A stretch of DNA of 64,000 nucleotides from Mesorhizobium liriopis. GTDB lineage: Bacteria > Pseudomonadota > Alphaproteobacteria > Rhizobiales > Rhizobiaceae. Where the stretch lies: contig NZ_JAMXQS010000007.1 of the NCBI RefSeq assembly GCF_024053505.1, positions 186,001 through 250,000 on the forward strand, in the 5' to 3' direction. The position numbers were made by a program, and so were the translations under genes. Shown one piece after another: positions 25,084 to 33,709 of this stretch (the stretch's first letter is position 1; each line of letters opens with the position of its first letter). The notes under the pieces are model-generated. The model was given only the letters and a program-made list of their open reading frames with translations, had not been told where the DNA came from and did no database searches.

Positions 25084-25314
25084 CTAGAGCTGAGGGTTGA
25101 AGCCCCGGCCGCGCAGGGCGGATTGCTCGTGATCCACCAGTGACGCGATGTCGTTGCGCTCGAGTCCGATATCGCGCAGCCGCTCGTCGGACAGTTCCAT
25201 GAGATGCTTGTAGAGCTTCCGGTCACGGTGAAGGCGATTGTTCAGGGAAATCAGAAGATCCTTGACGCGCGAGACGATGCCGGGTTGCGTGGTGTTCCAT
25301 TCCATGACGGCCAT
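25084..25314 (-). CDS. DUF1127-domain small protein
   Basis: A 76-residue protein with the C-terminal DUF1127 pattern LMELSDERLRDIGLERNDI, an Arg-rich amphipathic helix found in many alphaproteobacterial small proteins. In Agrobacterium and Rhodobacter, members have been linked to RNA turnover and phosphate or carbon metabolism, but the role of this copy is unknown. The start at 25314 is clear because GGAGG sits five bases upstream; the ATG four codons earlier has its purine run flush against it. It is divergent from the LysR gene. Confidence 0.85.
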   Translation of the reverse strand: MAVMEWNTTQPGIVSRVKDLLISLNNRLHRDRKLYKHLMELSDERLRDIGLERNDIASLVDHEQSALRGRGFNPQL

Positions 25315-25427
25315 AACAGCCTCCATTCCTTGGATATTTCCTTTTCTTGAAGCCGAAGATAGGAGCGTGACGGGCGAATGAGAAACGAATAGATTTCAGG
25401 AGATCGGCAAAGGAAATTTGAAGATCG

Positions 25428-26342
25428 ATGGCGAGCTTTGTTCCCGGTACGCGGGCCTTGCGGGTGTTCGATGCGGCCGCACGCCACCTCAACTTCACGC
25501 GGGCGGCGGATGAGGTCGGGCTGACGCCGGCGGCGGTCAGCCATCAGATCAAGGAAATGGAAGAACAGCTGGGCGCGGTGCTCTTTGCGCGCACCAGCCG
25601 GACGATCCGGCTGACGGAAGCGGGCGTGCTATTCCGCGATGCGGCGGCCGAATCGCTCGCATTGCTCGACCATGCCGCCCTGCGCCTGCGCAAGCTCCAG
25701 CGCACGGCTTCGCAGCTGACGCTGTCGCTCGATGCCAACTTCGCCACCAAATGGATGCTGCCGCGTGTCGACGAGTTTCGTGCGGAGCATCCCGAGATCG
25801 ACCTGCGCTTCGACATCTCGCATGCCCTGCGCGATTTCTCACGCGACGAGGTGGATGCAGCCGTTCGCTTCGGCAAGGGCCACTATCCGGGGCTGGTCTC
25901 GTTGCGGCTCTTCGACAACATCATCGTGCCGGTCTGCAGCCCGGCCTTGCTGAAGGGGCCGAAACCCCTGCGCGAGCCGCGCGACCTTCTCAACCATATG
26001 CTGGTCCATATCGAATGGAGCGGGCAGGGCATCACATGGCCCAACTGGAGAAGCTGGATGGCGGCGGCCGGCGTTTCGGGCTTCGACAACAGCCGCTCGC
26101 TCGTTTTCGAGGACACGGCGCATGCCGTGCAGGCGGCGATCGCAGGACAGGTGGTGGCGCTGGCCGATCTCGCGATGGTGGCCGACGACCTCGCTGCGGG
26201 CCGCCTCGTGCGGCCCTTCGAACTCGGCATCAAGCTGCCGGAAGAGTTCGGCTATTTCTTTGTTTATCCCGAAAGCTCGGCGGGTGACGTGCGGATCGAG
26301 GCGTTGCGGGATTGGGTCCTGAAGGGCTTCGGAAAGTTCTAG
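25428..26342 (+). CDS. LysR-family transcriptional regulator, GcvA-like
   Basis: A 304-residue LysR regulator. The N-terminal helix-turn-helix (LRVFDAAARHLNFTRAADEVGLTPAAVSHQIKEMEEQLG) and the effector domain (SLDANFATKWMLPRVDEF, DAAVRFGKGHYPGLVSLRLF) match the GcvA-like group. Its target is probably the divergent DUF1127 gene or its own promoter, since LysR proteins often act on the shared intergenic region (25315-25427); this is inference. Its TAG stop and the stop of the facing DUF1761 gene share the four bases CTAG. Confidence 0.9.
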   Translation: MASFVPGTRALRVFDAAARHLNFTRAADEVGLTPAAVSHQIKEMEEQLGAVLFARTSRTIRLTEAGVLFRDAAAESLALLDHAALRLRKLQRTASQLTLSLDANFATKWMLPRVDEFRAEHPEIDLRFDISHALRDFSRDEVDAAVRFGKGHYPGLVSLRLFDNIIVPVCSPALLKGPKPLREPRDLLNHMLVHIEWSGQGITWPNWRSWMAAAGVSGFDNSRSLVFEDTAHAVQAAIAGQVVALADLAMVADDLAAGRLVRPFELGIKLPEEFGYFFVYPESSAGDVRIEALRDWVLKGFGKF

Positions 26343-26713
26343 ATACCCACGCCGCCGATCACCGCGCCGATGACCAGTGCCGCACCGAGCCAGTGGGCGG
26401 CATCGCGAAAGAAGCGCGACCAGGGCTGGGCGTTGCGCTGAAGGGTGACGGCGAGCGTCGGCAGGATGAAACCGGCCCAAAGGAAGAGTGCGGTGATGAT
26501 GGCGTTTCGCAGGGTGATCTGACCGACGCCCAGATGGCCCACGGAACCGGCGAGCACCCAGGCCATGGCGAAGCATGAGACGACCGTGGTGGCGACGAGG
26601 CCGAGGCGGAGAGATGTGGCCTTGTCCAACAGCCTATGCCAGCCGAGGCTCCACAGGGTGGCCAGGAGGGCCGAGATGACGATCGCGAAAGGGTTGAGGC
26701 CGCCGAAGCTCAT
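26339..26713 (-). CDS. DUF1761-type small membrane protein
   Basis: A 124-residue protein with four hydrophobic segments (about residues 7-25, 36-56, 69-90 and 104-122). The order of segments and the SLGWHRLL and FCFAMAW-like blocks fit the DUF1761 family of unknown function. It starts four bases inside the methyltransferase stop region (26710-26713), so it is the last gene of the minus-strand set yciI-EVE-methyltransferase-DUF1761. Confidence 0.75.
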   Translation of the reverse strand: MSFGGLNPFAIVISALLATLWSLGWHRLLDKATSLRLGLVATTVVSCFAMAWVLAGSVGHLGVGQITLRNAIITALFLWAGFILPTLAVTLQRNAQPWSRFFRDAAHWLGAALVIGAVIGGVGI

Positions 26714-27414
26714 GGTGTGTTCTCCGAAAGAGGCGCGAAACGCCAGACGCTGGTGCGCTTGATTTCCGCATCTTCCAGCGCGCGGGAGACGGGCACCTCA
26801 TAGGTGGCGAGAAGCGACAGATGTTCGCGCGGCAGATAGGAGCGGCCGGGATCGCCGACGAGGACCGCGATGCCGTTTGCCGCGAGGTGGCCGAACCATG
26901 GGAGCAGGCTTTGCGCCAGTTCACGGTCGAAGAAGACATCGCCGGCGAGCAGCACGTCCGTGTCGAGCATGTCACCGATCAGGTTTTGCGTGGTGAAAAG
27001 CAGGTTTGCGCCGTTCAGAGCCGTGTTGAGGCGAAAGGCGGTTTCGCTGAACAGGTCGATATCGGCGCCGCGCACATCGCTCGCGCCCGCCATATGCGCG
27101 GCAATCGCAACGAGGCCGGAGCCCGTCGCGAAATCCACCACGCGTTTGTTGCGCACCGTTTCGGGGTGATCGAGCAGGTAGCGTGCGAGGGCTTGCCCGC
27201 CGGCCCAGGCGAAGGCCCAGAAGGGGGGAAACAGGCCGATTTCAGCGAGTTCCCCCTCGGTCTTCAGCCAGAGGTCGTGGGCTTCCGCAGCGAGGTGAAG
27301 CTCGATCTCGGGCACGTGCGGCGGCGCCGCGACCGTCGTGTTCGCGCGGATGAACTCCGCCGCGCTTTGCGGCGTCAGGCTCAAAGCCCGCCCATGCGGC
27401 AGACTTCGGTCCAT
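26710..27414 (-). CDS. Class I SAM-dependent methyltransferase (ETFB-lysine-methyltransferase-like)
   Basis: A 234-residue methyltransferase. The SAM-binding motif I is VVDFATGSGLVAIAAHMAG, the acidic loop is RGADIDLFSETAFRLN and a late motif is LLAGDVFFDRELAQSL. The order and the N-terminal PEIELHLAAEAHDLWLKTE segment resemble the bacterial relatives of ETFBKMT, which methylate lysines of the electron-transfer flavoprotein beta subunit. The substrate here is inferred only. The start codon region overlaps the end of the EVE gene by about 34 bases, which supports co-translation. Confidence 0.8.
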   Translation of the reverse strand: MDRSLPHGRALSLTPQSAAEFIRANTTVAAPPHVPEIELHLAAEAHDLWLKTEGELAEIGLFPPFWAFAWAGGQALARYLLDHPETVRNKRVVDFATGSGLVAIAAHMAGASDVRGADIDLFSETAFRLNTALNGANLLFTTQNLIGDMLDTDVLLAGDVFFDRELAQSLLPWFGHLAANGIAVLVGDPGRSYLPREHLSLLATYEVPVSRALEDAEIKRTSVWRFAPLSENTP

Positions 27415-27797
27415 TCAACATCCGTCACCGGCTGCACGGACAGGCGCGACTGGGTGACAAGGGCCATCTGGGCGAGGGCAGGGTTCGTCTTGACGGCCTG
27501 AAGCGTGACGGGCTGCGGCATGTCCTTCAGCGCACGAAGATCGACGCATTCCCAGCGAAGGTCGTCGCCGGCGGTGGAGTCGGGGTGGGCGAGCGCGCAG
27601 ACTTCCGCGATGCCGACCACGGCCAGTCCTTCATTGGAATGGTAGAAGAAGCCCTGATCGCCCAACTGCATGGCGCGCATGTTGTTGCGCGCGCCGTAGT
27701 TGCGCACGCCATCCCACTCCTGGCCTTTTTCGCCGAGTGCTTTCAGCATGTCCCAGGAGAACTTGAAGGGCTCGGACTTGAAGAGCCAATAGGCCAT
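27381..27797 (-). CDS. EVE-domain protein
   Basis: A 138-residue single-domain EVE protein, beginning MAYWLFKSEPFKFSWD, with the family blocks WDGVRNYGARNNMRAMQLGD and FFYHSNEGLAVVGIAEV. The fold is related to PUA and YTH and its cage binds modified bases in RNA or DNA. Stand-alone bacterial copies are common in aerobes, and their function is unsettled. Its ATG shares one base with the yciI stop. Confidence 0.93.
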   Translation of the reverse strand: MAYWLFKSEPFKFSWDMLKALGEKGQEWDGVRNYGARNNMRAMQLGDQGFFYHSNEGLAVVGIAEVCALAHPDSTAGDDLRWECVDLRALKDMPQPVTLQAVKTNPALAQMALVTQSRLSVQPVTDVEWTEVCRMGGL

Positions 27798-28093
27798 CAG
27801 AAGGCATCCGCCTTGTTGAAGACCCAGTTCCACGCGCTCGCTTCGACCGTCTCGAAGAGGCCGGCCTTGGCATAAGGATCTTGCGCCATCACGGCTTGGG
27901 CGGCTTCCACGCTGTCGGCCTTGATCACGACAAGGCTGCCGGTGGGCTTGCCGTCATTGCCGAGGAAGGGTCCGGCGAAGGCAAGGGTGCCTTCGGCGTT
28001 CAGCTTGTCGAGGAACGCCACATGGTCGGGGCGGGCCGCCATGCGGGTTTCGAGATGGTTGGGGCGGTCCTGGGCGATGAAGGCGACGAGCAT
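27797..28093 (-). CDS. YciI-family protein
   Basis: A 98-residue YciI-like protein of the ferredoxin-like dimeric alpha-beta-barrel fold. It carries the family pattern RPDHVAFLDKLNAEGTLAFAGPFL with the conserved His and ends with the VEASAWNWVFN stretch. Some relatives are involved in dechlorination or hydrolysis, but most are uncharacterised. It overlaps the EVE gene by one base and follows gpsA on the same strand by 39 bases, so it may be read from the tsaD-gpsA promoter. Confidence 0.88.
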   Translation of the reverse strand: MLVAFIAQDRPNHLETRMAARPDHVAFLDKLNAEGTLAFAGPFLGNDGKPTGSLVVIKADSVEAAQAVMAQDPYAKAGLFETVEASAWNWVFNKADAF

Positions 28094-28132
28094 GGGAGCG
28101 GGGTCCTTAGGGATAGCTGCCGCTCTCTTGCG

Positions 28133-29107
28133 TCAGATGTCTTCGCTCTTCAAGGGACGCGTCATCAAGGCTTCCACGGCATCCCCGATCGTCAGCCGGC
28201 CAGCGAGGATTTCGGTGACCGCGTTGATGATGGGCGCCTCGATGCCGTGTTGCACGGCGAGGTGTGCCGCGATGCCCGCGGTGGGCACGCCTTCGGCGAG
28301 CTTCAGCCCTTCGCGGCTCTCGCCCCGTCCCAGCGCCAACCCATAGGCGAAGTTGCGGGACTGCGCCGACGAGCAGGTGAGAAGGAGATCGCCCAGGCCC
28401 GACAGGCCCATGATGGTCTCGGGGTTGGCGCCCAGGCGAGTGGCAAGGCGGCGCAGTTCCACGAAGCCGCGCGTGACGAGCGCTGCCTGCGCGCTCGCAC
28501 CCAGCCCTGCGCCTGCCGCCGCGCCTGCCGCGAGTGCAAACACGTTCTTCAAGGCGCCGCCGGCTTCCACGCCGCGCAGGTCGCCGTTCGAATAGCAGCG
28601 GAACGAGCCGCTCGACATGAACCTGGCGATCTCGCCGGCGAGCGCCTCGTCCTGCGCGCCGACCACCACGGCCGTGGGCAGGCCGCGGCCGACATCGGCG
28701 GCGAAGCTTGGGCCTGATAACGAAAGGAGCGGGTTGGCGGTGGTCTCCCGGGCGATGTCGGAGGGAAGGAGGCCGGTGTCGCGCTCGATGCCCTTGGCGC
28801 AAAGCACGAGGGGGATGAGAGGCGCGAGGTGAGGCGCGAGCTGCGGCAGGACCTGACGCAAGGTCTGGGCCGGCACGACGACGAGAACGGCTTCCGCGTC
28901 GCTCAGGGCTTCGGACAGGTCGGCGGTCGGCAGAATGGCGGAGCCGAGTGGGACGCCCGGCAATGCTTTCGCGTTCTCGCCCGTTTCGCGCATGGCTTGC
29001 ACCTGCGTCCCATCGCGCGCCCAGAGGCGGACGCTTTGTTCCGCGCGGGCAGCGGCGAGCGCGAGTGCGGTGCCCCAGGCGCCGGCACCGATCACGGCGA
29101 GCGTCAT
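28133..29107 (-). CDS. gpsA: Glycerol-3-phosphate dehydrogenase [NAD(P)+]
   Basis: A 324-residue enzyme that reduces dihydroxyacetone phosphate to sn-glycerol 3-phosphate for phospholipid synthesis. The N-terminal cofactor motif GAGAWGTALA, the KGIERDTG block, GPSFAADVGRGLPTAVVV, the catalytic-Lys segment GGALKNVFALAAG and GLSGLGDLLLTCSS are all present. It begins 14 bases after the tsaD stop; tsaD-gpsA is a frequent pair in alphaproteobacteria. Confidence 0.96.
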   Translation of the reverse strand: MTLAVIGAGAWGTALALAAARAEQSVRLWARDGTQVQAMRETGENAKALPGVPLGSAILPTADLSEALSDAEAVLVVVPAQTLRQVLPQLAPHLAPLIPLVLCAKGIERDTGLLPSDIARETTANPLLSLSGPSFAADVGRGLPTAVVVGAQDEALAGEIARFMSSGSFRCYSNGDLRGVEAGGALKNVFALAAGAAAGAGLGASAQAALVTRGFVELRRLATRLGANPETIMGLSGLGDLLLTCSSAQSRNFAYGLALGRGESREGLKLAEGVPTAGIAAHLAVQHGIEAPIINAVTEILAGRLTIGDAVEALMTRPLKSEDI

Positions 29108-29120
29108 GCGAAAGGATCCT

Positions 29121-30218
29121 TCATGCCTTGGCGCCGCGCCGGCCAGCGCCGATCAGCGGTGTCGCCGCGCTGTCCAAGGGCCAGCGGGTGCGCGGTGCGA
29201 AGCTTGCGGCATCCTCTACCAGCATGCCGGCGGCGAGTCGTTCGGCCCCCGCCCACGCGATCATCGCGGCATTGTCGCCGCACAGGCGCAAGGGTGGCGC
29301 GAGAAAGCGGAAGTGGTGCGTGGCACAGAGATCCGTCAGCGTGCCGCGCAAGGTCTCGTTCGCGGCCACGCCGCCGGCCACCACCAGCACCGGCTCGCCG
29401 AGATCGGGATAGGCGTTTCTGAAGCGTTCGAGCGCGCGCGACACGCGGTCGGCGAGGGCGTCGGCGACGGCTGCCTGGAACGAGGCGCCGAGATCGGCGA
29501 TGTCCTGCTCGCTCAAGGGCTGCGCCTTCTCGGCGGCTTGCCGCACGGCGGTCTTGAGGCCCGAGAAGGAGAAGTCGGGCCGCTTTTCGCCTTTCAGCGG
29601 GCGGGGAAAGGGGAAGCGCGCGGGGTCGCCGCTCGTCGCAGCCTTTTCCACCGAAGGACCGCCGGGATAGGGAAGCCCTAAGAGCTTCGCTACCTTGTCG
29701 AAGGCTTCGCCCGCCGCATCGTCGATGGTCGAGGCATAGCGCTCATAGCGGCCGAGAGCGTGGACGGCCAGGATCTGCGTGTGGCCGCCCGAAACGAGCA
29801 GGAGAAGGAAGGGGAAGGCGACATTGTCGGTCAGCCGCGCGGTGAGCGCGTGGCCTTCGAGGTGGTTGAGCGGTAGAAGCGGCACCGCGGCGACCGCCGC
29901 CAGCGCCTTCGCCGTCATCAGGCCGACCAGAAGGCCGCCGGCGAGCCCGGGGCCGGCGGAGACTGCGACGGCATCCACCTGATCGAGCGACAGGCCGGCA
30001 TCGTTCAATGCGGCCTCCACCACGCCGTCCAGGGCTTCCACATGGGCGCGGGCGGCGATCTCGGGCACCACGCCGCCAAAGGCCGCGTGTTCGGTGGTCT
30101 GGCTGAGCACGATGTCGGACAGAATGCGCGCCCGGCCGTCTTCATCGCGCGCGACGACGCTTGCGGCGGTCTCGTCGCAGCTCGTTTCGATGCCCAGCAC
30201 GGTCAAAGTGCCTCGCAT
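29121..30218 (-). CDS. tsaD: tRNA N6-adenosine threonylcarbamoyltransferase
   Basis: A 365-residue TsaD (Kae1/Gcp) that transfers the threonylcarbamoyl group to A37 of tRNAs reading ANN codons, with TsaB and TsaE. Signatures are [13 protein letters not shown] at the N-terminus, the metal motif NHLEGH, the [10 protein letters not shown] loop and the late [13 protein letters not shown] and [11 protein letters not shown]. The start at 30218 (MRGTLTVLG) fits the family; the ATG eight codons earlier has no ribosome binding site. It is divergent from hemC with a 113-base gap, an arrangement well known in Rhizobiales. Confidence 0.95.
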   Translation of the reverse strand: MRGTLTVLGIETSCDETAASVVARDEDGRARILSDIVLSQTTEHAAFGGVVPEIAARAHVEALDGVVEAALNDAGLSLDQVDAVAVSAGPGLAGGLLVGLMTAKALAAVAAVPLLPLNHLEGHALTARLTDNVAFPFLLLLVSGGHTQILAVHALGRYERYASTIDDAAGEAFDKVAKLLGLPYPGGPSVEKAATSGDPARFPFPRPLKGEKRPDFSFSGLKTAVRQAAEKAQPLSEQDIADLGASFQAAVADALADRVSRALERFRNAYPDLGEPVLVVAGGVAANETLRGTLTDLCATHHFRFLAPPLRLCGDNAAMIAWAGAERLAAGMLVEDAASFAPRTRWPLDSAATPLIGAGRRGAKA

Positions 30219-30331
30219 GGGGTTTTGCTCGTTTCCTTGCATTCAGGGGGGCGGGGGCTTTAAGGGATGCGCCATCCACCAAAAGACGCCCGCCATATTC
30301 ACTGGCCGGGGCGTTAGCACGAAAAGAACGG

Positions 30332-31261
30332 ATGCGAACACCCATCCTCACCATCGGCACGCGCGGCAGCCCGCTCGCCATCGCGCAAGCCACCGAATTG
30401 CGCGATCGGCTGATGGCGGCCCATGGCCTGCCTGCCGACGCCTTCTCGATCATGCCCATCACCACCAGCGGCGACCGCATCCAGGATCGACCGCTCTCGG
30501 AGATCGGCGGCAAGGGGCTCTTCACCAAGGAGATCGAGGAAGCGCTTCTGGAGGGGCGCATCGATGTCGCCGCGCATTCGTCGAAGGACATGCCCGTTCT
30601 TCTGCCACAAGGGCTGGCAATGCCCTATTTCCTGCCGCGCGAAGACCCGCGTGATGCGTTCATAGGACGCGACGTGGCACGGCTGAAGGAACTCAAGCCC
30701 GGCAGCGTGGTGGGTTCGGCCTCGTTGCGGCGCGGCGCGCTGATCCGCCGCTTGCGGCCCGACCTGCGCGTTGAAAGCTTTCGCGGCAATGTGCAGACGC
30801 GGCTGCGCAAGCTGGAACAGGGGCAAGCCGACGGCACGCTTCTGGCCTATGCGGGCCTCAAGCGGTTGCAGCTGGAGCACGTCGCGACGGAAGTGATGGA
30901 TGTTGGGGCATTTCCGCCCGCACCCGGTCAGGGCGCCATCGGCATCGAGACGAGGATCGGCGACAAGCGGGTCCATGAGTTGATGGCGGCCGTCCACCAC
31001 AAGGAAACCGGTGAAGCGCTGGCCGCCGAACGTGCTTTCTTGGGCGTGCTCGACGGCTCCTGCCGCACGCCCATCGCGGCCCATGCGCTGATCAAGGGTG
31101 AGCGGCTACAGTTTCACGGCATCATCCTGACGCCGGACGGCACGGAAGCGCATGAAATCCGCGAGGAGGGCCTGGCCGCGGATGCTGTGCGGATCGGCAG
31201 GCAAGCAGGTGAGGCCGTATGCGCCAAGGCAAGCCCGGCCTTTTTCGAAAGCTGGGCGTGA
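30332..31261 (+). CDS. hemC: Porphobilinogen deaminase (hydroxymethylbilane synthase)
   Basis: A 309-residue enzyme that joins four porphobilinogens into hydroxymethylbilane in haem synthesis. Landmarks are [13 protein letters not shown], the [14 protein letters not shown] block, [32 protein letters not shown], and the dipyrromethane-cofactor Cys in [13 protein letters not shown]. The ATG at 30332 gives the standard N-terminus. The stop overlaps the hemD GTG (GTGA). Confidence 0.96.
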   Translation: MRTPILTIGTRGSPLAIAQATELRDRLMAAHGLPADAFSIMPITTSGDRIQDRPLSEIGGKGLFTKEIEEALLEGRIDVAAHSSKDMPVLLPQGLAMPYFLPREDPRDAFIGRDVARLKELKPGSVVGSASLRRGALIRRLRPDLRVESFRGNVQTRLRKLEQGQADGTLLAYAGLKRLQLEHVATEVMDVGAFPPAPGQGAIGIETRIGDKRVHELMAAVHHKETGEALAAERAFLGVLDGSCRTPIAAHALIKGERLQFHGIILTPDGTEAHEIREEGLAADAVRIGRQAGEAVCAKASPAFFESWA

Positions 31262-31959
31262 TCCGCGTCCTCGTGACGCGTCCCGAACCCGATGCCACGC
31301 GCACCGCGCAGGCTTTGACCGAAGCCGGTTATGAGCCGGTCGTGCTGCCCCTATCCGAAACGGTGCCGATCGAAGGGGCTGTGCTGCCGGCTATCACAGC
31401 GGATGCCGTGGCGGTGACGAGTGCCAATGCGCTGCATTTCGCGCCGCTCGCGCTCCTCGAACCGCTGCTCAGCATGCCGCTTTTCGCGGTCGGGCCGCGA
31501 ACGGCAGAGGTCGCGCGGCAGGCGGGCTTCAGCGATGTGCGCGAGGGGCCGGGGGATGCGGTGCGGCTCGGTGATGTGCTGCCGGCCCATATTCGAACGG
31601 TTCTCTATCTTTGCGGGCGGGTGCGGCGGCCCGAGTTCGAACGTGATTTGGGCGCGCGCAACGTGACGGTTTCGGCGGTCGAAACATATGACACGCGCAA
31701 GTGCATGCCTTCGCCGGAAGAGGCTCGGCTCATCCTGGGCGCTTGGCCGGTCGATGCAGCGCTGCTTTATTCCGCGTTCTCGGCAGAGGCTTTCCTGCGC
31801 CTGAAAGAGAGCGTGCCCGACCTTCTCGGCGATGCCAGATGCTTCGCACTTTCCCCTCGGATCGCTCAATCGGCGGGCCTGCACGCTTTTGCGCCCACGC
31901 AGCCGAACGAAGAGGCGCTTCTTGCGTTGTTGGCGGCGCGGGCGAGCCCACGTGGTTGA
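31258..31959 (+). CDS. hemD: Uroporphyrinogen-III synthase
   Basis: A 233-residue member of the weakly conserved HemD family, which closes and inverts ring D of hydroxymethylbilane. Supporting motifs are the N-terminal [17 protein letters not shown], the [10 protein letters not shown] block, the hinge VYDTRK-like segment (VETYDTRKC) and [15 protein letters not shown]. The GTG at 31258 overlaps the hemC stop and is preferred to an in-frame ATG at 31219 inside hemC. Position after hemC confirms the call. Confidence 0.9.
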   Translation: MIRVLVTRPEPDATRTAQALTEAGYEPVVLPLSETVPIEGAVLPAITADAVAVTSANALHFAPLALLEPLLSMPLFAVGPRTAEVARQAGFSDVREGPGDAVRLGDVLPAHIRTVLYLCGRVRRPEFERDLGARNVTVSAVETYDTRKCMPSPEEARLILGAWPVDAALLYSAFSAEAFLRLKESVPDLLGDARCFALSPRIAQSAGLHAFAPTQPNEEALLALLAARASPRG

Positions 31960-32038
31960 TTCCGCGCGGCTGTTTCAACCGACACGAAACATGGTAGGGC
32001 CTCTGCGACCCTGAATAAAACCGAGAGGGAGCCGGCGA

Positions 32039-33709
32039 ATGGCCAAGACGCCCAGAGCAGGATCGCGCGGAACAGGAGCGAGCGGAAGCGCCAAGGCTCC
32101 GCCGACTATCGATCTGACGGCGGAAGAGGCCGGCACACTGAGCGGGGCACAGTCTGAAACGCCTGAAGCTTCGAGCCCTCTCGACTCCGCACCGACGAGC
32201 GAACCTTTTGCCGGTTCGGCTTCGGCGAGCCAGTCCTTTCCCGAAGCTCCGTCGTTGAGTGAACCGAAGGGTGATGATCCGTTGCCGGATGCGCCGCTCT
32301 CAACGACCGTCTCGACCGCAGGCGAGGCGACCGGGCTGAATGAGCCGAGAACCGGCACGTTCGCGACAGAGACATCGGGGGCGCCGCAGCCTGCATTGGG
32401 TGAAGAGGCGGGTTCGGCTGGTGCGGAGAAATCGTCTTTCGAGCCGTTCGATGATGGTGAGCCGCTGACAGCCAGAGAGCCTGTGCCGGCTGACGCGATG
32501 ATTTCAAATCTGGGCCATCGCGCGGACACGACGAATATTGGAGCTTCCGAAACGGATACGGACACCTCGGACGCTGTGTCACGCGATACGAAGACGGCGA
32601 CGAGCAGCGCCCATTCCAGCAGTGCCGGTTCTTCCCGCACTTCGAGCAGCACGAGCACGGGCGGCACCTTCGGCGGTCGCAGCACGAGTTCCTACACGCC
32701 GCCGCCGCCAGCGCCGGAGCGCGGCAAAGGAGGGCTTTTCCTCGCCGGCCTGCTTGGTGGCGTAGCAGCGCTTGCCCTTGGCGCCGCTTTACAGTTCGCC
32801 GGTCTCCTGTCAGGCCCCCGCGCGCAGGGCGACGCCGCGCTCACCCAATTGCGCTCCGAGGTGGCTGTTTTACGCAATGCGCAGGGTCAGAACGGCGCAG
32901 TGGCGGGTGAAATCCAGTCGCTTCGTGGCGAACTGGCGCAACTGCGCGAGAGCGGCAATGCGGTGCCAGAGGCGATCGAAGAACGCTTAGGCGCGCTCGA
33001 GACGCGGGTGAACGACGCGGCGCAGCAGGCGCAACAGGGGGCCTCGACGGAGAGCGTCAACGAACTCGCGCAGCGCGTGGCGGCCAATCAGGCACTCGCC
33101 AATCAGGCAACCGAAGCGGCCAATGCGGCCGGCAATCGTGTCGCCACGGTCGAGCAAAGCGTCAGCGAAATCCAGGGCAGGCTCGAAGCGCTCGGCCAGC
33201 AGCCCAAAGTGGCGCTGGCGATTGCCGCCTCCGGGCTGAAATCGGCTGCCGATCGCGGGGCGCCTTTCGAGGCCGAGCTTCAAACCTTGCGCGCGGTTTC
33301 GCCCAACCTTCAGGGCACCGAGGCGCTCGACCCCTTCGCCAAAGGCGGTGTGCCGACGCGCGAGGCGCTGAAAGCCGAGTGGGACGAGGCGGCGAATGCC
33401 ATGATTGCTTCCGAGCAGCAGGAAGCCCCCGCCGATGCCGGTGTGCTCGACCGGCTGTCGAGCAGCATGCGCGGCTTGGTATCGGTGCGGCCAGTTGGCA
33501 ATGTGCAGGGCACCGGCACGGGGCCCACGGTGGCACGCATGGAGGTAGCCGTCGAGAACGGCAACCTGCAGGCGGCCTTGGCCGAATATGATACGCTGCC
33601 CGAGCCCGCGAAGGCGGCCGGCAAGGCATTCGCCGACAAGATGCGGGCGCGCGTCGAGATCGAGCAGCTGATCGATGCCACGATCGCCAATGCGATGAAG
33701 GCGTCCTGA
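32039..33709 (+). CDS. Mitofilin/Mic60-like inner-membrane protein
   Basis: A 556-residue protein. The first 228 residues are low-complexity, rich in Ser, Glu, Thr and Pro. A single membrane helix follows at about 230-255 (GLFLAGLLGGVAALALGAAL), then a long coiled-coil region at about 265-390 (SLRGELAQLRESGN, RLGALETRVNDAAQQAQQG), then an Ala-rich C-terminal domain. This is the layout of alphaproteobacterial Mic60, which shapes inner-membrane folds and is the ancestor of mitochondrial mitofilin. The position between hemD and hemY is the conserved genomic context of these proteins. GAGGGAG before the ATG and a one-base stop/start overlap with hemY fix the boundaries. Confidence 0.85.
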   Translation: MAKTPRAGSRGTGASGSAKAPPTIDLTAEEAGTLSGAQSETPEASSPLDSAPTSEPFAGSASASQSFPEAPSLSEPKGDDPLPDAPLSTTVSTAGEATGLNEPRTGTFATETSGAPQPALGEEAGSAGAEKSSFEPFDDGEPLTAREPVPADAMISNLGHRADTTNIGASETDTDTSDAVSRDTKTATSSAHSSSAGSSRTSSSTSTGGTFGGRSTSSYTPPPPAPERGKGGLFLAGLLGGVAALALGAALQFAGLLSGPRAQGDAALTQLRSEVAVLRNAQGQNGAVAGEIQSLRGELAQLRESGNAVPEAIEERLGALETRVNDAAQQAQQGASTESVNELAQRVAANQALANQATEAANAAGNRVATVEQSVSEIQGRLEALGQQPKVALAIAASGLKSAADRGAPFEAELQTLRAVSPNLQGTEALDPFAKGGVPTREALKAEWDEAANAMIASEQQEAPADAGVLDRLSSSMRGLVSVRPVGNVQGTGTGPTVARMEVAVENGNLQAALAEYDTLPEPAKAAGKAFADKMRARVEIEQLIDATIANAMKAS

